Positions 23,570 to 31,124 of a stretch of 43,101 nucleotides of DNA are shown here, one piece after another (the first letter of the stretch is position 1; each line of letters opens with the position of its first letter). Both the position numbers and the translations under genes were made by a program. Origin of the DNA: Candidatus Coatesbacteria bacterium (lineage in GTDB: Bacteria > RBG-13-66-14). A model generated the notes under the pieces. It did no database searches, was not told where the DNA came from, and saw nothing but the letters and a program-made list of their open reading frames with translations. Where the stretch lies: assembly GCA_014728225.1 (NCBI GenBank), contig WJLX01000116.1:1-43101 (forward strand). Direction: 5' to 3'.

Positions 23570-23812
23570 ATGATAGCTTTCGATGATAACCGATGGATTA
23601 CGCCGGGGCAAACCCGTTCTCAATTGGCCCCTTTGTCTGGCGACGAGGACTGCGTCTGCGATGTCGAAACCGGCGAGTGCTCCCACTCTGAAGAAAACGG
23701 CGGGAAGAACGCCGCCGACTACGATCTCGACGATCCCTGTCCCTGCGGCCGCGGCCACACCCTGGAAAGCTGCACCTGCCCCGCCGGGCACTGTGGCAGC
23801 GAAATGCCCTGA
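23570..23812 (+). CDS. Small cysteine-rich protein, uncertain
   Basis: 80 residues, no signal peptide. Cysteines fall in two clusters: DEDCVCDVETGECSH (about 25-39), and PCPCGRGHTLESCTCPAGHCG (about 56-77). The spacing suggests metal binding; PCPCG recalls SEC-C-like ends but the pattern does not fit fully. A terminator hairpin sits 21 nt after the stop, and a second cysteine-rich gene follows. The start is uncertain (several nearby ATG codons, no strong ribosome site). It is divergent from the dead hicA. Family unknown; it may not be expressed. Confidence 0.5.
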   Translation: MIAFDDNRWITPGQTRSQLAPLSGDEDCVCDVETGECSHSEENGGKNAADYDLDDPCPCGRGHTLESCTCPAGHCGSEMP

Positions 23813-23832
23813 ACCCGGGGCAATATGCCCCC

Positions 23833-23863
23833 ACCGGGAACCGCCGCGGCGGATCCCGGTTTT
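23833..23863 (+). terminator. Terminator after the 23570 ORF
   Basis: ACCGGGA (23833-23839) pairs with TCCCGGT (23854-23860) around the self-complementary CCGCCGCGGCGG; TTT follows. Confidence 0.65.
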
Positions 23864-23891
23864 CAGTCGGCGTCTCAACAAGACAGAACTA

Positions 23892-23920
23892 TTGACACAT
23901 CCGTCGGCGGCTGGTAACCT
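23892..23920 (+). promoter_or_regulatory. Promoter of the cysteine-repeat protein gene
   Basis: -35 TTGACA (23892-23897), 17 nt, -10 TAACCT (23915-23920), about 45 nt before the ATG at 23965. Confidence 0.65.
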
Positions 23921-23964
23921 GCACTCCATCATCAACCACGCATGAACCCCAACCGGGAGCGACG

Positions 23965-24222
23965 ATGAACAAGCCGACCATCCTGGCCGTCCTGCTGCTG
24001 ACCCTGCTGCTGGCGGTTCCCATCCTGGCCGACGCCACCGGCGACTGCACCGGCGATTGCGCAGACTGCACCGGCGACTGCGCAGACTGCACCGGCAACT
24101 GCGCAGACTGCACCGGGGATTGCGAAGATTGCACCGGTAACTGCGACGACGCGGCCAAAGAAAACGCCGACGCCGACGACTGCCCCCCCGAGGACTGCCA
24201 CGACTGTCCCCACCGCGGCTGA
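23965..24222 (+). CDS. Secreted cysteine-repeat protein
   Basis: 85 residues. Signal peptide of about 23 residues (MNKPTILAVLLLTLLLAVPI then LADA). The mature part holds a seven-residue repeat C-T-G-D/N-C-A/E-D, five times. Cysteines at 28, 32, 35, 39, 42, 46, 49, 53, 56 and 60 alternate in steps of 4 and 3. After an acidic linker come three more (73, 78, 81). The DNA shows a matching 21-bp repeat. With 13 cysteines and many Asp it could bind metal or form a disulfide ladder. No family recognised. It has its own promoter, a GGGAGCG ribosome site and a strong terminator, so it is probably expressed. Confidence 0.8.
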   Translation: MNKPTILAVLLLTLLLAVPILADATGDCTGDCADCTGDCADCTGNCADCTGDCEDCTGNCDDAAKENADADDCPPEDCHDCPHRG

Positions 24223-24240
24223 ACTAACCCGACTGAACCA

Positions 24241-24266
24241 ACGGCGGGCCGCGGCCCGCCGTTTTT
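24241..24266 (+). terminator. Terminator of the cysteine-repeat gene
   Basis: ACGGCGGGCC (24241-24250), GC, GGCCCGCCGT (24253-24262), then TTTT. Between here and 24480 no gene or clear signal was found. Confidence 0.9.
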
Positions 24267-24480
24267 GCATTCAAGCAATCATCGTTAAGCGACTGTACCC
24301 AGTCGCCCGTTTAATCATCCTGAAGACGGCCGGGTCGCCGACCCCGCCACCCCGACGACGTCTCAATCAGCGCCAGATAATTCCAACCCCCCCGGCGCGA
24401 AGGCATAATACCCGAATAGCTCGCACCTTACCGACCTGCCGCCGCAGACGGCCGTCGTCACGTGATAAAGATAACAACCG

Positions 24481-24557
24481 CCGGGCCCGGCGCGGTTGTT
24501 GCCCGCCGAACTCCCGACCGGGAGGTCGGCGGTGAGCAAGAACCGTGACGGGCCCGG
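24481..24557. repeat. Short variable-stem palindromic element R5
   Basis: Long outer arms: CCGGGCCCGGCGCGGTTGTTGC type (24481-24502) faces GCAAGAACCGTGACGGGCCCGG type (24536-24557) with few mismatches. The inner stem CCGCCGA-A-CTCCCG pairs with CGGGAG-G-TCGGCGG (one mismatch). It lies 13 nt after the rarA stop (minus). Confidence 0.75.
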
Positions 24558-24570
24558 CGGCAGGATTGGA

Positions 24571-25908
24571 TCAACCGCGCTCGCCGTCGGCCACGCCCCA
24601 ACGCTCCGGCCACCAACGGGCCAAACGCGCCGCCAGCTCGGCCTCGCAGCCCCGATCGCTGGGCCGGTAGAGCGGCGGATGCTCCCCGCCCAGGTAGTCC
24701 TGGGGCACGAAGGCCCCGGGGAAGGCGTGGGGATACCGGTAGTGCTCGCTCGGGGCCTCGGCGTCCCCCGTCCACTTCGTCGTCCCGCGCAGATGCGGCG
24801 GCACGGGGCGCGGGGGCTCCTCGGCGATCAACTCCCGCGCCGCCGTCATCGCCGAACCGAGGGCGTTGCTCTTCGGTGCGCAGGCCACGTAGACCGCAGC
24901 CTGCACCAGATTGTAGCTCGCCTCGGGGTAGCCCACCAACTCGAGGGCCTGGGCCGCGGCGACGGCCACGCCCAGCGCCCGCGGGTCGGCGTTGCCGACG
25001 TCCTCGGAGGCGCAGATGACGATCCGCCGGGCGATGAAGCGCGGGTCCTCACCGCCCTCCAGCATCAACAGCATCCAGTAGACCGCGGCGTCGGGATCCC
25101 CGCCACGCATGCTCTTGATGAAGGCCGAGGCCCGATCGTAGTGGTAATCCCCGGCCCGGTCGTGCAGCGGCTGCTGCTCGTCGAGAACCCGCCGGGCCGC
25201 CGCCTCGTCCAGTCGAACGACGCCGTCTTCGGCCGCCGGGGTGGAATCCGCCGCCAGCTCCAGGGCCTGCAACGCCCGCCGGGCGTCGCCGCCGCTGAAG
25301 GCCGCCAGATGATCGAGGAAGCCCTCCGCCACCGCCAGCTTCCGCCCGCCCAGGCCACGCTCCCCATCAGCCAGCGCCCGCTCCAGCAGCTCGCCGATGT
25401 CCGCCGGCTCCAGCGGTTGCAGCTCCAACACCAGCGAACGCGACAGCAGGGCTTTGATCACCCCGCTATAGGGGTTGTGCACCGTGGCGCCGATGAAGCG
25501 CACCACCCCCGACTCGACCGCCGGCAACAGGGCGTCCTGCTGGGCGCGGTTGAAGCGATGGATCTCGTCGATGAACAGCACCACCGGCCGGGCCAGCCGC
25601 GCCCTGCGCGCCTGCTTGGCCTCGCCCACCACCCGCCGCACGTCCTTGACCGAGGCCGTCACCGCGTTGAGCCGGTGAACCCGCCCGCCGACCTGCGCCG
25701 CCGCCGCCAGGGCGATCGTCGTCTTGCCGCAACCCGGCGGTCCCCAAAGGATCACGCTGGGCAGCCGGCCGTTCTCGACGGAGGCCCGCAACGGCGTCCC
25801 CGGACCGACGACGGCCTCCTGGCCGACGACCTCGCCCAGGCTCCGCGGACGCATCCGATAGGGCAACGGCTCACCGCCGGGTGGCAACTGGTCGAAGATC
25901 TCGTCCAA
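24571..25908 (-). CDS. rarA: Replication-associated recombination protein RarA (AAA+ ATPase)
   Basis: 445 residues. RarA/MgsA acts at stalled replication forks. Walker A GPPGCGKT at about 56-63 and Walker B FIDEIHRF at about 112-119. The sensor and lid regions and the C-terminal tetramer domain (AFIKSMRGGDPDAAVYWML, ASEDVGNADPRAL, AELIAEEPPRPVPPHLR-like) match. The start is TTG at 25908 with GAGG upstream. Downstream of the 26016 gene on the same strand, separated by element R6, so co-transcription is possible. Confidence 0.93.
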   Translation of the reverse strand: MDEIFDQLPPGGEPLPYRMRPRSLGEVVGQEAVVGPGTPLRASVENGRLPSVILWGPPGCGKTTIALAAAAQVGGRVHRLNAVTASVKDVRRVVGEAKQARRARLARPVVLFIDEIHRFNRAQQDALLPAVESGVVRFIGATVHNPYSGVIKALLSRSLVLELQPLEPADIGELLERALADGERGLGGRKLAVAEGFLDHLAAFSGGDARRALQALELAADSTPAAEDGVVRLDEAAARRVLDEQQPLHDRAGDYHYDRASAFIKSMRGGDPDAAVYWMLLMLEGGEDPRFIARRIVICASEDVGNADPRALGVAVAAAQALELVGYPEASYNLVQAAVYVACAPKSNALGSAMTAARELIAEEPPRPVPPHLRGTTKWTGDAEAPSEHYRYPHAFPGAFVPQDYLGGEHPPLYRPSDRGCEAELAARLARWWPERWGVADGERG

Positions 25909-25938
25909 GAGTACCTCGGTTGGAGCGGGTTCGTTAAA

Positions 25939-26011
25939 GGCGCCGGCGGGACGCTTGCCCGCGGTCCGCCGGCCCGGCGGACCGCGGCTTGCAAGCGGCG
26001 TGACGGCGCCG
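25939..26011. repeat. Short variable-stem palindromic element R6
   Basis: GCTTGC (25953-25958) faces GCAAGC (25991-25996). The 13-bp perfect inner stem CCGCGGTCCGCCG (25959-25971) pairs with 25975-25987, loop GCC; the flank GGCGTGACGGC matches the 3' flank of the family. The outer arm has drifted most from the CACGGTTCTTGC form. Confidence 0.65.
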
Positions 26012-26015
26012 CGGC

Positions 26016-26813
26016 TCAGGATTCCGGAGTGTCGCCCGCGGCTGCCGCCTGCGTTTCGCCGGCACCGGCGCCCAGCTCCCGGTAGAGGATCCGGGTCAGG
26101 GTGCGGATGACCAGGGGCTTGAGCCGCACCTCGACACTGTAGCTGTCGTCGCCGCTGCGGTGCTCGGAACGGACGACGTAGAGTCCGCTCCGCACCAGGG
26201 CCTCGACGGCCAGGGCCGTCCGCTCGGGCAGCAGTTCGCTCAAGTACAGCCGGGCCTCGAGCTCGGCGAGAAAGTCCTCGACGGCGCCGTGGTAGGCGTC
26301 CTGGGCGGCGCGGATCCGCCCGGGTTCCGGGGCCAGTTCGCCCCGGGGGCGGGCCGTGCCGTAACCCCGCGCCTCGCCCAGCTCCCGGCTGATCCGCTCC
26401 ACGGAGGGCCGGAATTTTTCCTCACCGAGGGAACCGTTTTCCGTGGGTGGAGCCTCGACCTTCTCCCAGAGCGACAATACGGCCTGACGCAGGCTGGCGG
26501 TGTCCGAGGTGGTGTAGATCGTCCCCAGGTCGCGGTCGTAACCGCCGGATCCGATCACCCGGCCGCTGACCGCCGCTCCGGTCGGGGCGGGACCGACCTC
26601 GAGCAGGTAGACGGCGGACTCGTCGCCCAGCAGCTCGCGTAACCGGGGATAGGGATCCGTCGGGCGGTAACCGGTGGGCAGGACGCTGACTCTCTCCCAG
26701 TCCTCGGCCAGGGCGGCGAGGAGTTCGTCGTCGGCGCCGGTAACCAGCAGGGGCGCACCGACGGCAGCGGTGATTCCGGTTAGTAATAGCAGGCTGACAA
26801 CGAGGGGTTTCAA
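26016..26813 (-). CDS. Secreted protein of unknown function
   Basis: 265 residues. Signal peptide MKPLVVSLLLLTGITAAVGA with a likely cut after VGA. The mature part has an alpha/beta start (LLVTGADDELLAALAEDWERV...), a middle with SGRVIGSGGYDRDLGTIYT, and a long helical C-terminal half. An Ala/Gly-rich tail ends the protein. No family recognised; the first third resembles a small periplasmic domain that sums or compares values, but I make no functional claim. The TTG start overlaps the stop of the GlgC/D-like gene, so it is translated with it. Confidence 0.75.
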   Translation of the reverse strand: MKPLVVSLLLLTGITAAVGAPLLVTGADDELLAALAEDWERVSVLPTGYRPTDPYPRLRELLGDESAVYLLEVGPAPTGAAVSGRVIGSGGYDRDLGTIYTTSDTASLRQAVLSLWEKVEAPPTENGSLGEEKFRPSVERISRELGEARGYGTARPRGELAPEPGRIRAAQDAYHGAVEDFLAELEARLYLSELLPERTALAVEALVRSGLYVVRSEHRSGDDSYSVEVRLKPLVIRTLTRILYRELGAGAGETQAAAAGDTPES

Positions 26814-28072
26814 CGGTGTTTGACCTCGCCGACGGTCCGGCCGCTCTCCACACCTTCGACCAGCGACTCCGCCGCGGTGTCCGGGGAGATGCAGACGTGG
26901 CGGCCCACGGTGACGCCGTCGGGCAGCTCGACGTTCTTGCCCACCACGGTAATGCCGCCGGTGACCCAGTCCGGATGGCTCTCGTTGGGACCGCCGATCT
27001 CACCGTGACCCAGGCGGACCCCGGCGCCGAGAACGCAGTGCTTGTCGACGATCGAGCGGTCGACGGCGGCGCCGCCCCGGACCTTGATGTCCCCCAGCAG
27101 GATCGAGTCGCGCACCAGGGCACCTTCTTCGACGTAAACCCCGCGGCTGATGATCGAATTGATGACCTTGCCGTTGACGATCGAGCCGTTGGCCACCAGG
27201 CTGCGCACGACGTGGCTGTCGGGACCGAACTTGGCCGGCGGCATCTCGTCCGTCGGCGTCATCACCGGAAAGCGCGCGTCCTCGATATCCAGCCGCGGCC
27301 GGGCCGACAGCAGCTCCATGTTGGCCTTGTAGTAGTTGTACAACTCACCGACGTCGCTCCAGTAACCATTGAAGGGATATTGGTGGACCACACCCTCCCG
27401 AACGGCGGGGATGATTATGTCGCGCACCAGATCATTCTGCTCCGGGCCCAGCTCCTCGAGATGATGGCGCAGGTAGTTGGCGTCGAACAGGTAGACGGCC
27501 ATACTGGCCACGGTGCCCTCGGAAGCCGTGGGTTTCTCCTTGAAGCTGACGATGCGGTCGTCCTCGGCCACCTCGACGATGCCGTAGCGCTCGGCGTCGC
27601 GAAAGTCGATGATCGCCGTGGCGATGGTCAGCGCGGCGCGGCGGCGGCGGTGCTGACGAATCAGGCCCCGGTAGTCCATCTTGTAGACGATATCTCCCGG
27701 CAGTACCAGAACGTAGTCGTGGTCGCGAAAGACCGCGATATTCTGCTTGAGGGCGTTGGCCGTGCCCCGGTACCAGGTATTGTCGGCGTCGGTCTGCACC
27801 GGTTGCAGCAGGCGCAGCCCCGTGTACTTACGGTCCAGGTCCCAGGCCCGCCCCGAACCCAGATGGTCCATCAGGCTGATCGGGTGGTACTGGGCCAGGA
27901 TGCCGATATCGAAGAGACCGGAGTTGACGCAGTTGGAGAGCGGGAAGTCGATCAACCGGTAACGGGCGGCGAAGGGCACCGCGGCGATGGCGCGATGCGT
28001 CGTCAGCACGGTCAGACCCTCGCCCATGCCGCCGGCCATGATCAACACCTTGGTTTTCTCGTCGCGCAACAC
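26810..28072 (-). CDS. GlgC/GlgD-like nucleotidyltransferase lacking key catalytic residues
   Basis: 420 residues with the ADP-glucose pyrophosphorylase layout: nucleotidyltransferase domain, then a left-handed beta-helix (NGKVINSIISRGVYVEEGALVRDS). RYRLIDFPLSNCVNSG, WYRGTANAL, LPGDIVYKMD, FKEKP and GYWSDVG are present. The nucleotide loop reads AGGMGEGLTVLTTHRAIAAVPF where GlgC has GGxGxRLxxLTxxRAKPAVPF. The Arg of GxRL is Gly19, and the Lys-Pro of RAKPA is Ile29-Ala30. Loss of these residues and the HRAIAAVPF wording match the GlgD-type regulatory subunit. GTG or adjacent TTG start after GGAGG. Probably a non-catalytic or altered paralogue, not a standard GlgC. Confidence 0.82.
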   Translation of the reverse strand: MLRDEKTKVLIMAGGMGEGLTVLTTHRAIAAVPFAARYRLIDFPLSNCVNSGLFDIGILAQYHPISLMDHLGSGRAWDLDRKYTGLRLLQPVQTDADNTWYRGTANALKQNIAVFRDHDYVLVLPGDIVYKMDYRGLIRQHRRRRAALTIATAIIDFRDAERYGIVEVAEDDRIVSFKEKPTASEGTVASMAVYLFDANYLRHHLEELGPEQNDLVRDIIIPAVREGVVHQYPFNGYWSDVGELYNYYKANMELLSARPRLDIEDARFPVMTPTDEMPPAKFGPDSHVVRSLVANGSIVNGKVINSIISRGVYVEEGALVRDSILLGDIKVRGGAAVDRSIVDKHCVLGAGVRLGHGEIGGPNESHPDWVTGGITVVGKNVELPDGVTVGRHVCISPDTAAESLVEGVESGRTVGEVKHR

Positions 28073-28132
28073 TGTCCTCCCCCGGTTGTTTCGTATTCCA
28101 AGGCCGACACCTCGCCGGCCGCCAACGGCGCC

Positions 28133-29032
28133 TCATCGATAGCGCAGCACCAAGCCGTCGTCGCCGGCCAGCCAGGCGTCGTTGAAGCCCAGAACCTCGA
28201 CGGCGCGCAGGTGGCCCGTCGTCGGACTCTCGGCGGACCAGAGGGCGTCGCCCTCGCCGATAACCACGGTTCCGTGGCGACCGACGGCGATGAAGTAGCC
28301 GGCCAGGCCGTCGACGTCGTAGAGGCGGTTGGTCGTCGGGCTGCCCAGCATTCGCCAGCCGGAGGCGGATCGCCGCAACACGACGCCATCGGCGCCGACG
28401 GCCACGTGGTTGACCTCGTCCAACTGGACGACGGCCTCGAGGTCGGCGTCGGTGCCGGTATCCTCGCTGGTCCAGTCAGAACCGTCGAAGCTGAGGGCCA
28501 GCCCGTCGTCACCCACGACGAGACAGCCGTCGACCGCGGGAGCGACGCCGCTCAGATGGTCGTCGACCCCGGGATCGAGCAGGCTCCAGGCGCCCGCCGT
28601 ACGCCGCAATACGGCGCCGTCGCGACCGACGACCCACAGGTCGTCGCCCTCGACGCAGACGTCGCTCAGGTCGGCGCTGGTCAGGTTGGGCAGGCGCTTC
28701 CAATCGGTCCCGTCGTAAACGGTCACCAGTCCGGCGGCGCCCACGGCGGTACAGCCGCCGGCGCCGTCGCCCTGGATATCGGCCAGATCACCGGTGGGCC
28801 CGACGATGCCGTCCCATTGATCGTTGGTCTGATAGTAAACGACGGCCTCGGCGTCCTGATAGGGCGAGGGTCCGCAGAGCCAGCCCGCGCTCTCGACGAG
28901 GTCGATGCCGCGCAGGTCCTCGACGGCGCCGATATCGATCACCTCGAGATCGGCGGGACGTCCGAGTTCGACGATGGTGCAGCCGCAGGCGATTGCGATC
29001 AGTATCGCTGCGGTCAAAACTAAACGGGGCAT
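28133..29032 (-). CDS. Lipoprotein with repeated beta-propeller-like blades
   Basis: 299 residues from the ATG at 29032 (GGAGAG 7 nt upstream). The short signal ends in AIAC, a possible lipobox at residue 15 or so. The body repeats a 40-residue unit ending VGxDGxVLRR-like (VGRDGAVLRR, VGDDGLALSF, VGADGVVLRR, VGRHGTVVIG, AGDDGLVLRYR), the pattern of Ycf48/kelch-type propeller blades. Likely an outer-surface or periplasmic scaffold. It starts the operon that includes the GlgC/D-like gene (60 nt downstream) and is driven by a TATAAT promoter. Function unknown. Confidence 0.78.
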   Translation of the reverse strand: MPRLVLTAAILIAIACGCTIVELGRPADLEVIDIGAVEDLRGIDLVESAGWLCGPSPYQDAEAVVYYQTNDQWDGIVGPTGDLADIQGDGAGGCTAVGAAGLVTVYDGTDWKRLPNLTSADLSDVCVEGDDLWVVGRDGAVLRRTAGAWSLLDPGVDDHLSGVAPAVDGCLVVGDDGLALSFDGSDWTSEDTGTDADLEAVVQLDEVNHVAVGADGVVLRRSASGWRMLGSPTTNRLYDVDGLAGYFIAVGRHGTVVIGEGDALWSAESPTTGHLRAVEVLGFNDAWLAGDDGLVLRYR

Positions 29033-29135
29033 GGCATCTCTCCGGCTCCGGTTCTTCGTCGGTTTTCGGGGCTGCTGGAAAGCTGGCCCCCGGCCCGGCG
29101 AGTCGTCGTCCCACCCGCCAATCCACTCATCAAGC

Positions 29136-29164
29136 ATTATAACCCCCGCCGCGGTCCAGGGCAA
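29136..29164 (-). promoter_or_regulatory. Promoter of the lipoprotein-GlgC/D-like operon
   Basis: Minus strand -35 TTGCCC (29159-29164), 17 nt, -10 TATAAT (29136-29141). Divergent from the plus-strand promoter 12 nt away. Confidence 0.75.
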
Positions 29165-29176
29165 CCGGGTCTGCGG

Positions 29177-29205
29177 TTGACTCGGCCGGCCCGTTGGCGT
29201 AAGAT
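29177..29205 (+). promoter_or_regulatory. Promoter of the ASCH-domain gene
   Basis: -35 TTGACT (29177-29182), 17 nt, -10 TAAGAT (29200-29205). Leader of about 95 nt to the ATG at 29306. Confidence 0.7.
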
Positions 29206-29305
29206 ATACTTGTCCGGTTGGGCCTTATGGTCAAATCGGGCCGGGAGCCAACGCTGCTCCCTATCAACGGTCTTAATATTCTGTATTTTCCAAGGGGGGC
29301 TCGAG

Positions 29306-29920
29306 ATGCTTTTCCCCGCCGAGGATAGAGCGGGCATCCGCGCCGGCAGGATTACCGTGGTCTTCCGACAATGGAGCAAGCCCAAGGTAACCGCCGGCAA
29401 GGTCTACGATGCGCCCTACCTCGGGCGGATCAAGATCCGCAGCGTCTCGGTCATCCCCCTGGGCGAAGTCACCGCCGCCGATGCCCGCGCCGCCGGCGCC
29501 GCCTCCCTGTTCGACTTCTTCGAAAAGTTCCGCAGCCGCTTCCCCGACTGCGACCTCGACACCACCCAGGTCGTCCGCATCCGCTTCCGCTACCTGGGTA
29601 AGAGCGACAAGGAAGAGGAAAAGCCGCCCCATCCGGCCCTGGTGTTGGCCCGAGCCAAACTGATGGAAGAAACGGACCGCCGGGCCCGAACCGGACCCTG
29701 GACCCAACGCTACCTCGAAACCCTCGGCCTCTACGGCGAGCTGTTCTCCTCCGAACTGGCGGACTGTCTCGAACACACCCCGGATCGGATCAAGAAACGC
29801 ATGGGCGTACTGCGTAAGCAGGGCCTGGTCACCAGCACCCCCGAAGGCTACTCCCTGACCCGCCTGGGCGAGATGGTCTGGAAATTCCTCGACGACCTCA
29901 AGGTCCGTCAGGGCGCCTGA
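29306..29920 (+). CDS. ASCH-like domain protein with C-terminal winged helix
   Basis: 204 residues from the ATG at 29306, preceded by AAGGGGGG. Residues about 8-110 resemble an ASCH/PUA-like RNA-binding domain: RAGRITVVFRQWSKPKVTAGKVYDAPYLGRIKIRSVSVIPLGEVTAADARAAG. The C-terminal 70 residues form a winged helix (LYGELFSSELADCLEHTPDRIKKRMGVLRKQGLVTSTPEGYSLTRLGEMVW). A combined RNA/nucleotide sensor and DNA-binding regulator is plausible, inferred from domains only. It stands alone with its own promoter. The first 43 in-frame residues upstream are excluded because promoter and leader occupy them. Confidence 0.8.
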   Translation: MLFPAEDRAGIRAGRITVVFRQWSKPKVTAGKVYDAPYLGRIKIRSVSVIPLGEVTAADARAAGAASLFDFFEKFRSRFPDCDLDTTQVVRIRFRYLGKSDKEEEKPPHPALVLARAKLMEETDRRARTGPWTQRYLETLGLYGELFSSELADCLEHTPDRIKKRMGVLRKQGLVTSTPEGYSLTRLGEMVWKFLDDLKVRQGA

Positions 29921-30084
29921 AGCCGGACGGCGAGCCTCCTGAGCCCGCCTGAACCTCGAGCCCGTCTGACCCCGGCATACCGCCGGGGTTTGCGCGACCC
30001 GGGGTTTTCCGTCGAGACCACGCCGTCGACGTTCACCTAGTTAACGCACCCACCGCCCAGTCCGTTCCCGGGCCTCAACTCCCT

Positions 30085-30270
30085 GCTGCGCAAAACAGCC
30101 GCCGATGACGGGTGCCACTCACGCCAACCCCGCCGCCGGAACCGGCACGGTTTTTGCATCTCGGCGACCGTTGGAACGTTGGCAACGGTCCGCCTCCGCA
30201 AAAACCGTGCCGGTTCCGGCGGCGCCTGGGTGCGACTATCGCCTATCCTCAGGTGGCTGTTTTGCGCAGC
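30085..30270. repeat. Nested palindromic element B (186 bp)
   Basis: Outer arms GCTGCGCAAAACAGCC (30085-30100) and GGCTGTTTTGCGCAGC (30255-30270), 16 bp perfect. Inner arms of 27 bp (30131-30157 with 30198-30224), perfect. The central hairpin is in reverse orientation compared with A, C, D and E (GCATCTCGGCGACCGTTG...CAACGGTCCGCCTCCGC). The outer arm sequence differs from the GAAAAACAG type of A, C and D but still pairs. The rest of 29921-30084 shows no gene. Confidence 0.9.
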
Positions 30271-30318
30271 GCGTTGCTCCGTTCCGGCGGGCGACGTTAT
30301 CGTCAACGTCGCCGAGCG

Positions 30319-30343
30319 AAAAACGGCCCCGAGGGGCCGTTTT
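30319..30343. terminator. Bidirectional terminator
   Basis: AAAACGGCCCC, GA, GGGGCCGTTTT. Between the convergent ASCH gene (plus) and the 30368 gene (minus). Confidence 0.8.
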
Positions 30344-30367
30344 CGTTTCGCCGGCGTCCAGTCGTCC

Positions 30368-30880
30368 TTATGTTCCGGGTTCCCAGCGCCAGACGTTGTA
30401 GCCGGCGATTTCTTCCCCCCGCCAGATGAAGCCCGTGGAAGATCGATCAGCCGGGTGTTGAGGGGCGACCGTTTTGCTGATAACCTGGCGTTCGATCTCC
30501 AGCTCGAGCTCATCCAGGGAACCGACGGGCTGGTTTTGCTGTAGTGCGATCTCAGCCCCCCAGTCCTTGGCGGTGGGGAAGATGATCAGACGGAAGTGAT
30601 AGCGACCGTCCAGTTCGTAATAATCGTCGATCGGGATGGTGACACTGTGGTCGCCGTCGACCAGCAGGCAGCTCAGGTAGCCGTCGGCCGCCGTCGAACC
30701 CTCGATGATCCATAGGGGCCGGCCGTCGTTTTCCAGCTCTTCGGTCAGCTCTTCGATGCCGACGATCTCCACCTCGAAGGTGTCCCGGGCCTGGGCCTGG
30801 GAATCGCCGAAGTTGAGCCAACTGGCGGCCAGCACCAGGGCGGTCAATGAGAAAACGATGATGACGGACTTGGGTTTCAC
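30368..30880 (-). CDS. Secreted or membrane-anchored protein of unknown function
   Basis: 170 residues from a GTG at 30880. The N-terminal MKPKSVIIVFSLTALVLAAS is a signal peptide or single anchor. The mature part starts acidic (RDTFEVEIVGIEELTEELENDG), then shows strands (PLWIIEGSTAADGYLSCLLVDGDHSVTIPIDDYYELDGRYHFRLIIFPT), and ends in an uncharacterised tail (GFIWRGEEIAGYNVWRWEPG). I recognise no family. A possible promoter (TTGGTG, 17 nt, TACTAT) precedes it. The ribosome site is weak. Confidence 0.7.
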   Translation of the reverse strand: MKPKSVIIVFSLTALVLAASWLNFGDSQAQARDTFEVEIVGIEELTEELENDGRPLWIIEGSTAADGYLSCLLVDGDHSVTIPIDDYYELDGRYHFRLIIFPTAKDWGAEIALQQNQPVGSLDELELEIERQVISKTVAPQHPADRSSTGFIWRGEEIAGYNVWRWEPGT

Positions 30881-31124
30881 CGCGAAGCCTTTGTTGTCGC
30901 GTGTTCACAGCTAATAGTAGCAAAAAGTGTGCCAAACACCAACAAATAATCGTAAGACCCGTCATATCAGCAAGATAGGGAACAAGGCGTTCCGAGGTAA
31001 GGAGTCTCGACACGCAGCATACGGGGAATAATGTAACAAATCCGGACTTGGCAGGTGAACTTTTATGTGCTAGCCTACTTGCCGTCCAAGGCCAACCACC
31101 CCGCTTACTGGTAAGGAGGGCGCT

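Noticed and set aside
26816-29023. A 735-residue ORF on the plus strand opposite the GlgC/D-like and lipoprotein genes
   Set aside because: It is the antisense frame of genuine genes; GC-rich codons suppress stops on the other strand. No domain, signal or ribosome site supports it.
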